From contig NC_057820.1 in NCBI RefSeq assembly GCF_910594005.1, positions 1,307,001 through 1,371,000 of the forward strand: a stretch of DNA of 64,000 nucleotides, given 5' to 3'. Shown here piece by piece: positions 41,801 through 53,800 of the stretch. A program made the position numbers and the translations under genes. Under the pieces are notes generated by a model that was given only the letters and a program-made list of their open reading frames with translations, did not search any database and was not told the DNA's origin. The number at the start of each line of letters is the position of its first letter. Position 1 is the first letter of the stretch. The stretch is from Cervus elaphus. Taxonomy: Eukaryota; Chordata; Mammalia; Artiodactyla; Cervidae.

Positions 41801-44800
41801 TCGAGCAACAGGACATGAAGAAACTATAAGCGACTAAAAATACCTGCACACGTGGTCAAGTTGGGACAATTACGAGCGATTGGATACAAACAGGCCAGAA
41901 ACAAACTGCCATTTCTGAGGTGCTGGGAGCAAAAGCAGGGTGCTGCGTGTGATCCCTGCACATGGCCCCAGCAAGGGGGTGGACAGACCCCCTAAGCAAC
42001 ATCTCCTGCCCAACCCATAGGATCTGCCCCGTTGTTACCCCATTTAAGGAGCCAGGCAGCTTCTCTCAAGGGGTGAGTGAGGGGACCTGCTTCTTCTTCT
42101 TGCTCCCGTGTGCTGCAGCACAAGCCCCAGCACAGCCTTCCTGAAATTCTTGGCTGACCTCTTATCGACATCTATTGATGAAGAGTCCAGGGGCCTGGGT
42201 TGGCAGCAAAACTGTCAGAATTAATCTATAGATTCAAAACAGTGTATATCACAATCCCAGCTGGATGTTTGAATGAATTAACAAGTTGACCCTAAAACTT
42301 ATATGGAAATGCAAAGGACCCAGAATACTCAAAACAATCTTGAAAAAGATAAAGTAGGAAGACACACTTCCTAATTTCAAAACTTATTATAAATCTAAAA
42401 TTATGAAGACAGTGTTGGACTGGCATACAAATAGACATATAGATCAACTTTTAAAGAACTGAATGTCCAGAAACAAACCTTAACATTTACAATCTATTGA
42501 GTTTCTATTAAAGTGCCCCAGAAATTCAGTGGGAAAACAGTCTTTTCAGCAAATAGTGCTGGGAAAACTAGACATCAACATGCAAGAGGGTGGATTTATG
42601 CCCTTATCTCACAGTACACACAAAAATTAACTCAAACTGGATCACAGGTTTAAATACAAGAGCTCAAATTAAATTCTCAGAAGAAAATAGGGCAAAGCAT
42701 TCATGACCTGGGATAGGCAAAGCATTCTTAAATATACCAACAAAAGCACACACAATATAAGAAGTACTTGATAAACTGGAATCCATCAAATTAAAAAACC
42801 TTTTGTGTTTTAAAAACACCATCAAGGGACCTCCTTGGGGGCCCAGTGGTTAAGAATCTGCTGGCCAATGCAGGGCACACGGGTTTGATCCCTGGTCTAG
42901 GAAGATGCCACATTCCGAGGAGCAACTAAGTCCGTGAGGCACAGCTACTGAAGCCGTGAGTCTAGAGCCTGTGCTCCGCAACAAGAGGGGCCACCACAAC
43001 GAGAAGCCCTCACACCTCAAAGGAGAGGAGCCCCTGATCACCACAGCGAGGGAAAGTCTAGTGCAGCAATGAAGAGCCAACACAGCCAAAAATAATAAAC
43101 AAAGTTTAAAAAAAAAACACAAAAAAGTCATCAAGAAATTGATAAAAACAAGCCACAGATTTGGAGAATTACAAATCATACATCTGACAAGAGACTTTTA
43201 TCAGAATATATAAAGAAATCTTACAGATCCAAAATAAAACACAAATAACCCAATTTTAAAAATGAGCAAAAGACCTGAACTGACATTTCACCAAAGAAGA
43301 TATGCAAATGAACAATCAGCATATGAAAAGATGCTTAATGTCACCAGTTATCAGGGAAATGCAATTTAAAACCACAGTGAGGCGCTTCCCTGGGGGGCCA
43401 GTGGTTGAGAATCTGTCTTGCAATGCGGGAAACTTGGGTTCAGTCCTTGGTCCCAGAACTAAGATCCCACATGCCACAGAGCAACTAAGCCTGCACTCCA
43501 CAACTACCGAGCCCACACGCCACAACTCGAGAGCCCGTGCATTGCAACAAAAGATCCCGAATGATGCAACACAGAAAGATTCCACAGGCCACAACTAAGA
43601 CTCAGTGCAGCTGAGTAAATAAATAAGTAAATGAATATTTTAAAAACACAGTGAAACACACACACAGAAAAATGGCTAAAAAAAGAAAAGACAGACAAGT
43701 ACTGGCAAGGAGGTGGAGAATCTGGAACCCTCAGACACTGCTGGTGGGATGAAAATGGTGTAAGAAATCTGGAAAACACTGGGCAGTCTCTTAAAAACCT
43801 AATGAGAGCTATGCATTGTCACTCACCACTGGGGGAGGGGGAAGGTTTAAAATCTTATTTCTAGCTCTCCCATCAGAATCAGACACTAAGAAAACAGGTT
43901 TCTTTTATGGTGCCCACAAAACAGAAACAAACATGAACCAACACCATTTACTAACCTGGTCAGCTCTCAGCTGGGTGGAGCCATCCTTATACATCAGAGT
44001 TACCACCACGGTGGCTGCCTGTTTGAGCATTTCAATCAGCTGGCTTTTCTCCAAAGCATCCAAATGTCTAATGTCACAAAAATCAGTTTTGAATGCCTCT
44101 GAGTTCCTGAAATTGAGGTAGGTTTCAACCTCACCAGCATCTTCTTCCAATATCACCAGTTTACTTGTTTTCGCAGATGAATGATTACATGAGATGTGTT
44201 TTCCTGTAAGATTCATGCTTTCTCTGTTGTTTTCATTAGTTATGTGTTCCTTTGGTAGGTGTTTTCTTTTACGTTCCATTTGCTGCAGAACTGAAGCCTG
44301 TTGGTCACACTGTGGAACTGAACACCTTGAAGGAGCCGATGAGCTGATACCCTTCTGGTTTTGCTCAGCAGACAGTTGATCTGTGACTCTGATACTAGAG
44401 GACTGAGGACAGAACTTGATGGAAACTCCTGACGGCTGGCTCGTAAGAAAATTAAGATTCTACAGAAAAATGGAAAATATTTCATAGACTATGGATTCAT
44501 AAAGACAGGTCTATAAACCAAAGTAAAACCTGATAAAACCCATCTAAGGTAAAGCAGGGACATGGCTTCCCATCAACTGTGATCCAACTTCCTAATGAAC
44601 TGTGGAGAGTCTTCCTGAGCAGTGGTTTATCTCAACCCAGGCAGGAGTGCCTGGCTGCACCCTGGGCTGGAAAAGACAGGAGCTAGTTGAAAAAGCCTCC
44701 CAACTCAACCCTCCGCTGAGGCCACGTGTAACAGGAGAGGCTGTGGAGGAGGGTGTGCTGCACATGTGTACAAGACTGAGGATGAACCACTGACAGTTTC

Positions 44801-47800
44801 CAAGCAAAGGCCATTTATAGAGAAAATGAGATCACCACAGCTCTACCTACTCAACTTTTTAAAAAAATACAGCTCAGCAGCAATCTTCTGCCTGTTTCAG
44901 TCTAGTGATATGGAATACTCATTCATCGATTCACAGACTCAATGGACATGAATGTGAGCAAAGTCCAGGAGACAGTGAGGGGCAGGGAAGTCTGGCTCGC
45001 TGCAGTCCATGGGATGGCAAAGAGCTGAACTCAACTTAGGGACCAGACAATAACAACCACTACAGTCTTAACTGTTATGCCACCCCCTCCACTGATTCAC
45101 AGTTAAGGTCTTTGATAAGATGACCTCTTCTCATATCTCCTCCAAGTTCAACCACATACCTCACCCACTGTAAATTTTCGTTGTTGTTCAGTCGCTAAGT
45201 CGTGTCCAACTCTTTTTGACTCCATGGACTGTAGCCCGCCAGGCTCCCCAGTCTGTGGGGTTTCCCAGGCAAGAATATCGGAGTGGGTTGCCATTTCTTC
45301 CTCCAGGGGATCTTGCCAACACAAGGATCAAACCTGCGTCTCCTGCTTGGCAGGTGGATTCTTTACCACTGAGACACCTGAGAAGCCCCACTGTAAATTT
45401 TATACCCTTCTTTTCTGAACTTCTCTTTATTTTTACTACCCCAAAGTTCCACCTCTTCTTCTCTTAACCTAAAAATTTTTCCCAGAGTCCTTCTCTACTC
45501 TCTAAAGGTGAGGATATTGAGACAGACCATTTCCTAGACCTCAACTTAAGAGTATTCACACTTCAGAAAGGTGTCCCAGATTCCTCTCCCACCACCAGAG
45601 AAAAGCAGGATGAGCCAGTACAAAAACTGGGTTAGCCATCTCCGCTATGGATCCCAGAGCACTCAGCACTGACTCCTATTGTGACCCTAATTCGCCGAGT
45701 CATAGAGAAATACTATGCTTCTCTATCTTCCTCGTTCCCTCATACAAATAAACTATAAGCTCCTGGAGAAGAACTTCTTTTGTTTTTTAACCATTGTATC
45801 CACAGTGCCCAGCATATGGCTGACACTTGATAGGTATTTGTTGAAAAAGTGAAAGCTATCTGTTTAGATTACTTGTATTTGCAAAGATTCACCTTTTTTT
45901 CCAGTGATTGATTCTTTCCATCTTCAAGTAGTACTGAATATTTAACACTGGATTTGTCTACCACATCTGCAGCTTTAAAAGACACAGAAAGGAAACACGG
46001 AATAAGGAAACGTTAGAATCTAAGTCATATAATTAACTAAACATTGAAAATAGCCTCTATAATCATTTACTCATTTAGTTAATTAAAACAACGTAATAAA
46101 ATTTGCAACCAAAATGCATACTACCACTGTAATAAACATTTATGCAAAATATCTTCAAGTTAACTGGAGACAGATCTATGTAATCATGAAATGCTTACTA
46201 AAAAGTATTACTTGGTATTAGCATTTGAATACTTGATTTTGAAAATCCAAGTTAAGTATTTTACAGAAAGCTTGCAAGTATTAAAAGTTTGAAGAAATTC
46301 TTAGATGGAATAATTTTGTAATGGAACATTAGAGATTCAGTAAAACATATAAACTTCTCATTTAGATTTTAATTTTAACAAGCTTGGGCTGGACAGGAAG
46401 TGATGGAACTGGGTTCCATCCCAAACAAGTATATCCCAAACAAGTATCATAACTCAAGTATCTATAACAATGATAATAACCAAGAAATGCAAATGGGGGA
46501 AATCTTTCATTTACAATAGAGAAAAGTTATACTTAGGATTAATTTAATAAGAAAAGCACAGGGCACTCAATGATGAAAACTTAATATCTTATAAAATGGC
46601 ATAAAGCCTGCTCCATACAAATGGAAAAACACAGCACTGAGACAGGGACAAAATATTTAATTCTCCCAAATATAAATTAAATGCAATTCCCATCAGAGGC
46701 ACTACAGGGCTCTTTTAATTGAAAAAAAAAAACTTCAAAGTACATAGGAAATACAAGTGTCTGAAAACAGAGAAGAACGGTAAGTTGCTTTTCTTGTTTG
46801 TTTCTGAGGAGGGGTTGGCCATGCTGTGCAGCATATGAGATCTTGCTTCTCTGACCAGGGATTGAACCCATGCCCCCGGCACTGGAAGGCAGAGACTTCA
46901 TCACTGGATCATCAGAGAAGTCCCAGAAGTTCAGCTGAGTCACTCAGTCAAGTCTGACTCTTTGCAACCCCCATGGACTGCACCATGTCAGGCTTCCCGG
47001 TCCATCACCAACTCCCGGAGCTTGCTCAAACTCATGTCCATCAAGTCAGTGATGCCATCCAACCATCTCATCCTCTGTCATCCCCTTCTCCTCCTGCCTT
47101 CAATCTTTCCCAGCATCAGGGTCTTTTCTAAGGAGTCAGTTCTTCCTATCAGGTGGCCAAAGTATTGGAGCTTCAGCATCAGTCCTTCCAATGACTATTC
47201 AGGACTGATTTCTTTTAGGATGGACTGGTTGGATCTCCTTGCAGTCCAAGGGACTCTCAAGAGTCTTCTCCAACACCAGAGTTCAAAATAAGCTCTCTTG
47301 CTTTTTCGATGATCCAACAGATGTTGGCAATTTGATCTCTGGTTCCTCTGCCTTTTCTACATCCAGTTTGAACATCTGGAAATTCTCGGTTCATGTACTG
47401 GTGAAGCCTTGCTTGGAGAATTTTGAGCATCATTTTGCTAGAGTGTGAAATGAGTGCAATTGTGCATTAGTTTGAGCCTTTCTTTGGGATTGAATGAAAA
47501 CTGACCTTTCCCAGTCCTGTGGCTGCTGCTGAGGTTTCTAATTTGGTGGCACATTGAGTGTAGCTCTCTAACAGCATCATCTTTCAGGATTTAAAATAGC
47601 TCAACTGGAATTCCATCACCTCCACTAGCTTTGCTCGTAGTGATGCTTCTGAAGGACCACTTGACTTCTCACTCCAGGATGTCTGGCTCTAGGTGACTGA
47701 TCACACCATCGTGATGATCTGAGTCGTGAAGATTTTTTTGTATACTACTTCTGTGTATTGTTGTCACCTGTTCTTAATATTTTCTGCTTCTGTTAGATCT

Positions 47801-50800
47801 ACACCATTTCTGTCCTTAATTGTGCCCATCTTTGCATGAAATATTCCCTTGGTATCTCTAATGTTCTTGAAGAGATCTCTAGTCCTTCCCATTCTATTGT
47901 TTTCCTCTATTTCTTTGCATTGATCACAGAGGAAGACTTTCTTATACCTCCTTGCTATTCTTTGGAACTCCACATTCACATGGGTATATCTTTTGTTTTC
48001 TCTTATGCCTTTAGTTTCTCTTTTTTTCTCAGCTATTTGTAAGGCCTCGTCAGACAACCATTTTGCCTTTTTGCATTTCTTTTTCTTGGAGATGGTCTTG
48101 ATCACTGCCTCCTGTACAATATCATGAACCTCCGTCCATAGTTCTTCAGGCACTCTATCAGATCTAATCCCTTGAATCTATTTGTCACTTCCACTGTATA
48201 ATTGTAAGGAATTTGAGTTAGGTAATACCTGAACGGTCTGGTGGTTTTCCCTACTTTCTTCAATTTAAGTCTGAATTTGGCAATAAGGAGTTCATGATCT
48301 TGAACTCCGGGAACAGTCAGCTCCCGGTCTTGTTTTTGCTGACTGTATAGAGCTTCTCCAACTCTCGCTGCAGAGAATATAATCAATCTGATTTCAGTGT
48401 TGACCATTTGGTCATGTCCATGTGGAGAGTTGTCTCTTATGTTGTTGGGAGAGGGTGTTTGCTATGACCAGTGCGTTCTCTTGGCAAAACTCCGTTAGCC
48501 TTTGCCCTGTTTCATTTCTTTTTTTTTTTTCCAACAAACAACAAATATTTATTGAGCGCCTATTATGTGCCAGGAACTGTTCTAGAATCTCCCCCCAGAA
48601 AAGAAAAAACAAGATAGAGGCAGAAAATGCAAATTCTGAGGGAGAGGAAAGGGGTCGTTGAGGAAGAAGGCTGAGGGGATTGAGAAGCCTAAGGTGACAG
48701 GGACTTGGCCTAAAAATATGGAACGCTTCATAATTTTGCGTGTCATCCTTGCACAGGGGCCATGCTAATCTTCTCTGTATTGTTCCAATTTTAGTATATG
48801 TGCTGCCGAAGTGAGCACTGCCCTGTTTCATTCTGTACTCCAAGGCCAAACTTGCCTGTTACTCCAGGTATCTCTTGACTTCCTACTTCTGCATTCCAGT
48901 CCCCTATGATGACAAGGACATCTTTTTTGGGTGTCAGTTCTAAAAGGTCTTGTAGGTCTTCATAGAACCAGTCAACTTCAGCTTCTTTGGCATTAGTGGT
49001 TGGAGCATAGACGTGGATTACTGTGATACTGAATGGTTTGCCTTGGAAACGAACAGAGTTCATTCTGTCGTTTTTGAGATTGCGTCCAAGTACTACATTT
49101 CAGACTCTTTTGTTGACTATGATGGCTACTCCATTTCTTCTAAGGGATTCTTGCCCACAGTAGTAGATATAATGGTTATCTGAGTTAAATTTGCCCACTC
49201 CAGTCCATTTTAGTTCACTGATTCCTAAAATGTTGATGTTCACTCTCGCCATCTCCTGTTTGACCACTTCCAGTTTACCTTGATCCAGGGACCTAACTTT
49301 CCAGGTTCCTATGAAATATTGTTCCTTACAGCATCGGACTTTACTTCCGTCACCAGTCACATCCACAGCTGAGCGCTGTTTTCACGTTGGCTCTGTCTCT
49401 TCACTCTTTGTGGAGTTATATCTCCACTGATCTCCAGTAGCACATTGGGCACCTAACAACCTGGGGAGTTCATCTTTCAGTGTCCTATCTTTTTGCTTTT
49501 TCATACTGGTTATTGGGTTCTCAAGGCAAGTGTACTGAAGGGGTTTGCCATTCCCTTCTCCAGTGGACCACATTTTATCAGAACCCTCCACCATGACTCG
49601 CCTGTTTTGGGTGACCCTACACGGCACGGCTCATACTTTTATTGAGTTAGACAAGGCTGTGGTCCGTGTGATCAGTTTGATTAGGTAAGTTAAAAAAAAA
49701 AATTAAAGAAGACTTGCTTTGCCAGATTATCAGAACATACTATAAAGCCACCATGATCAAATATACAAGGCATTTGAATAGGGGCAGACAAAAAGCTCTC
49801 TAGAACAAAGCAGAAGATCCAGAAGCTGACCCCAAGACTTATGAGAATTTAATATACAGTGAAAATGGTATTTCAGTTCAGTAGAGAAGGATAAATTAAT
49901 AAATAGGGAAAGGACAATTAGCACCACTTCTGAAAGAAAATAATACACTGGAAAAAGTAATGGGACAAAAAAGACAAAGAGTTAATATTTATATTATACA
50001 ACAAATTACACTGATCAAAAATGAAAACTTCAGTGGAAAATGAGCAAAAGATACGGAGAGGCAACACACAAAATAGCAAATCCAAAAAGCAAACAAATAT
50101 GATATAACACTCAAACTCAGTAGTAGTCAGGGAAATGCAAACCAAATATAACTGGAGATGGAGAAGAGGCAGTCTCACTCATTGCTGGTAAAAATGCAAA
50201 TAGTTAGGATCTGTGCGTGTGTGTGTCATAAAATAGCTCATTACTGGGATGAACTGCCACTGATTTCTGTGATGGGTGGGAGGCTGGAAGCAATGACCAA
50301 AGGGTCTTTCAAGTCTAAGAGCCGATCAAAACTCTCTTCCACGGTCACAGTTCTTCCTCTGGTACAAGGAATACTGTTTTTTCACGTAGCACAAAAGCAG
50401 CCTGAGACATCTGTTTTTAAATTCCATTTCTCTCTTTTATATTTATCTATCTCTTCCATAAGGTTTGGCACAATTTTTTGGCAGAGATCCTCCAGTAAAG
50501 TCACATCATCTTCATGTATTTTAGTTTACATTCCAGGAAACTTCTAGAGGTCATCTGGACTTCTGGAATTGGCTCCCTCAGAAGGAAGATCATGCTCTTT
50601 AAGATCTCTGAGCTGATACCTTCTGACAGTTCGTAGAGCAGCTTTCTGGTTTTAGGACCTAATGAAGCTCAGGTTCTCGATGTCTCATCACAAAGAATTC
50701 AGTGAGGGACAAAGTGATAGGTAAGAAGTGGATTTATTCAGACTCCGACAGAAGCACACTCCACAGAGTGTGGGCCATCGCAGAGGGCGAGTGCGACCTA

Positions 50801-53800
50801 GGATCTTTTTGAAAAGCAAAGTGTCAACACATAAAAAACACACACATAAGTCTCAGGAGTCGGAAAGAAAAGGACAAACCCAAAGGGACCAAAGATGGGC
50901 CTGGGGGATGCCAGCAATGTTGTGTTTCCCGACCTAGGTGGAGGTTATAGGGGTGTTCAGTTTGTGAAATTCCGAGCTATAATCTTAAGATAGATGTACT
51001 GCATGTGTGTTGTAACCTCAATAAAAACAAAGAGGTATAAAATAAATAAATCATTTAATGAAACCACATTAAATGTGGTTTATGGCTATTTCATAGAAAT
51101 AGATGCAACAGTAAAAAGGTTTAAGCCAAAACACTTATGACAGTACTGCATTATGGCAAAGGACTGAAAACAAAGCAAATGCCAATTAAGAGGGCCGTGG
51201 AGGGATAAATTGTGCAGCATCCACACCATGAAGCACAGAGCCAGCAGAAATAACAAGCTGCGTCAGTCGACCTGAAGATGCAGAGATCTGTGAAAGTGTG
51301 ATCTCATTTTCTAAAAAATGACTTTTATGTACGTGAGTACCCATACACTGGCAGAGGTCTGGTCCCTGGGAGGCTGACCTTGAGATGAAGGCTTACATTC
51401 AGAAAGGTTATTGGGGGGCACTCTCAGGACCAACGTCTGTAGGGGAGTAAAGGACTGATGAAATTGCTATGAATGCCTGCTCTGGACCTGGCATGGTCCT
51501 ACAGAATTGTCCCCGGTGGGGTCAACCTCCGCACCCACCAGTCACTACCCAGTTGCTCCTGGGAAAGGGGTGTGCCCTGGGAAAAGAAGCTCTTCGCAGC
51601 TGAGGCAACCATCAGGAGGGGCTGTGCTGCCAATCACAGCTGGGATGACAAGTAGGGGGCTCTGGGTGCCCCTGTTCACTACAGTCCTCACTACGATCAC
51701 CACACATGCAACTCAGACGTGTTTGGGAGCAGCTCCTTCGGGACTCCGCTGGGCCTCCTCCTGGGGGAATTTCAGGGCAAGGTTAGCCTGTCCTTGTTCT
51801 GAAGCTGGTCTCAAGGCTGCAGAAGATCTTCGCTCCCCTCTACCACCCATCCTGAGGGCCCCTCACCCTGGCTGGGCACCTCTGCTGGTTTTGGTAGCTT
51901 GTCCGATCATGACCCAAACCCTCATCCCTGAGAGTTGAAGTCCCTGGTCATAATGCCCTTCTCAGGCTTGACCACTGCATTTACCGTCAAATGTGGACAG
52001 TGGACTGAGGGGTGTCCAATCACGTCACCTGGGTGTCAAGCAGATGCTTTCCTGCCCCCATTACATGACAGCAGCCCTGACTTCTGGTAACAGGAAGTCA
52101 CCCCTAGTAGGATGGAGAGTATGTCTTCAGCCTGCCAGTCCCTTGGTATAAGAAACTCGAAATGACTGGGCAGCAACTATAGCTTGAAGAAAGGGATTCT
52201 TCCTGTGCCCCTGACCGACTTCCTGGGGAGTCAAGACTAAACCTGCAGAACCCAGACACATAGGGAGAGAAAAACACATTCATTGAGGGGGTTCTGGAAA
52301 TGATGGTGGGCAGGGTTGCTCCCACTGCCACCTTTTGGTTCCCAGCGTCCCTAACTATCTCCAATGGGGACCCTGCATCCTGCAATGGTCACTGATGTCC
52401 AGGGAATACTGCGGCCTGGAGGTCACCGGAGCTGACCTGCTGCCCACCACTCCATCACTGCCCGTGCAGCTGTGACAAAGCCCGTGGGTCCCGGATCACA
52501 CACCAGCTGCAGCTCCCGTGCTGTAGAGCGGGTCCTTATGTCCAGGGCAGTGCAATGCAGGATTGTGGGTCAGCGGATCACATGCTCTGTGAGCCCTGGA
52601 GAACGGTGCTCACGGAGGCGCTGCGTGCGGGAAAGGCAAACTCGTGGCTGGAGCATGTGTGGATTCCAGTCAAAATAAAGCTCAGGACCTCTGGGGGCAC
52701 AAGGGGATCAGTGTTGCCAGCTGCCCCCAAGCGACTGCTCTCAAAGCCTGGTGCTACTGGGGACCCACTGTTCGGGCTGAGATTGGAAAGCTCAACAGAG
52801 GCAACAGCAAGGTTGGCCCTGGTGTGTGTGAGTGCTGTGCCCCATGGTCACTCCATTAGAAGTCCAGGTGGCCTGCTCCGGGACAGCAGATGGCCCGATG
52901 GTGGACATCACCTGGCAAGTCATTCCAGGTATGTTCCTTCCTTCGACACTCTCTCAGGTGGCTGCTCCCCAGTCTGCTGTCACTGTAATCTTCAGAGTTC
53001 TTTACTTCTCAGCAACTAATCCCATTACTAGTCAGTGATGCTTTAAACTTTTCCTGTTCCAATGGTTACACGGTTTCTGTCCCCTGGCCAGCCCAAGTCT
53101 CATCCACTCCCTTGACAGGCCCTGGTACCTCTTTGGCCAGGTTATGTCATGACTTGATGGCCAAAAGACAAGGAGGTGGCAGTTGCTGAGGGGGAATGTA
53201 TTACTTCCCAAAGCAGAACGCTCTTGCATCTTCCTGTGGGGGTAGAGAGGAGGGGGCTGGCCTTTGACAGAGGAGTAGCTTCTTCAGCAGGTCCCAGAGG
53301 CACCTGGGACTCAAGATTTGAATCCAGACGTCCCCACCATGCCCCTAGGGTCAGGTCCCTCTTCCTGATCAAGGCCCCGACCTTGAGGCAGAACACCTGC
53401 CTGGGCTGAGAGTCCAGCCTGCTCTGGAGCTCTACCAGCACGACTGGGCACGGGCCTCGGACTGCAGGGAGCCTCTTTACAGGCTGGCAGGTGAGCCCTC
53501 TATCACGTTTCACCTTTAGTTGCTGAGGCATCACCCTCAGCCTCTGTCTTTTCCCAAGGCACACAGCCACGGCCACTAGGCCATTCTCTTCCACTGCTCT
53601 ACACTTCTCAAATACACAGTCTGCCCAGCAGCCTGGACAGCTGCTTCCACTGATACACCCAACCAGGCACCCGAGTAAAAGCTTCACTGCACCGCTGCCA
53701 TCCGTATTTCACCTACAGCTTCTTGTGTGTGTGCAGTGGGTCACTTATTTCGCTGCGTCGGGCCTTAGTTGCAGCACTCAGGGTCTCTGATCTTCACTGC

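Larger units (their letters stand above)
36748..42208 (+). mobile_element. decayed class I endogenous retrovirus with two LTRs
   Basis: LTR-like blocks of about 370 and 394 bp (36748-37116, 41815-42208) share GGGACAATTACGAGC, AACTGCCATTTCTGA and the downstream C-rich and pyrimidine stretches in the same order, with roughly four in five bases alike by eye. Gag-like, RT-like and integrase-like remnants lie between them in the correct order, all broken by stops and frameshifts. It is much shorter than a typical 8-9 kb provirus, with most of pol and env missing. It is antisense to POLN. Confidence 0.85.
42209..43815 (+). mobile_element. old L1 ORF2/3' UTR with two nested CHR-type SINEs
   Basis: Sense L1 3' landmarks occur in order: CTTATATGGAAATGCAAAGGACC, AGTGCTGGGAAAACTAGACA, ACCTGAACTGACATTTCACC and GGCAAGGAGGTGGAGAATCT. 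SINEs at 42828-43115 and 43383-43650 interrupt it. Confidence 0.85.
48503..48832 (-). mobile_element. U6 snRNA/mRNA chimeric retropseudogene with 14-bp target-site duplication
   Basis: Read on the minus strand: AATGAAACAGGGCA (48832-48819), a full-length U6 copy (48818-48712), about 181 bp of unrelated cDNA-like sequence, an AATAAA 17 nt before a poly(A) run (48530-48517), then AATGAAACAGGGCA again (48516-48503). This is the structure made when L1 reverse transcriptase switches template from an mRNA to U6 RNA during insertion. The BovB sequence is continuous across one copy of the duplication. Confidence 0.95.
46932..49686 (-). mobile_element. long BovB LINE with internal deletion, split by a U6/mRNA retropseudogene
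   Basis: The minus-strand order is 5' UTR (near 49600), endonuclease, RT, then 3' end. The endonuclease frames (49100-49366, 48791-49063) keep ISELKWTG and GDWNAEVGSQE, but the catalytic-region GTWNVR motif reads GTWKVR. At about 47290 the element jumps from the 3' end directly into RT sequence, so the RT C-terminal part is deleted. Frameshifts are present throughout. The 302-bp chimeric insert interrupts it at 48517-48818. Confidence 0.95.

Noticed and set aside
48712..48818. A functional U6 gene
   Set aside because: The upstream flank is BovB with no PSE or TATA at U6 spacing, five CpG sites have decayed, and the 3' end runs into an mRNA-derived sequence and poly(A).
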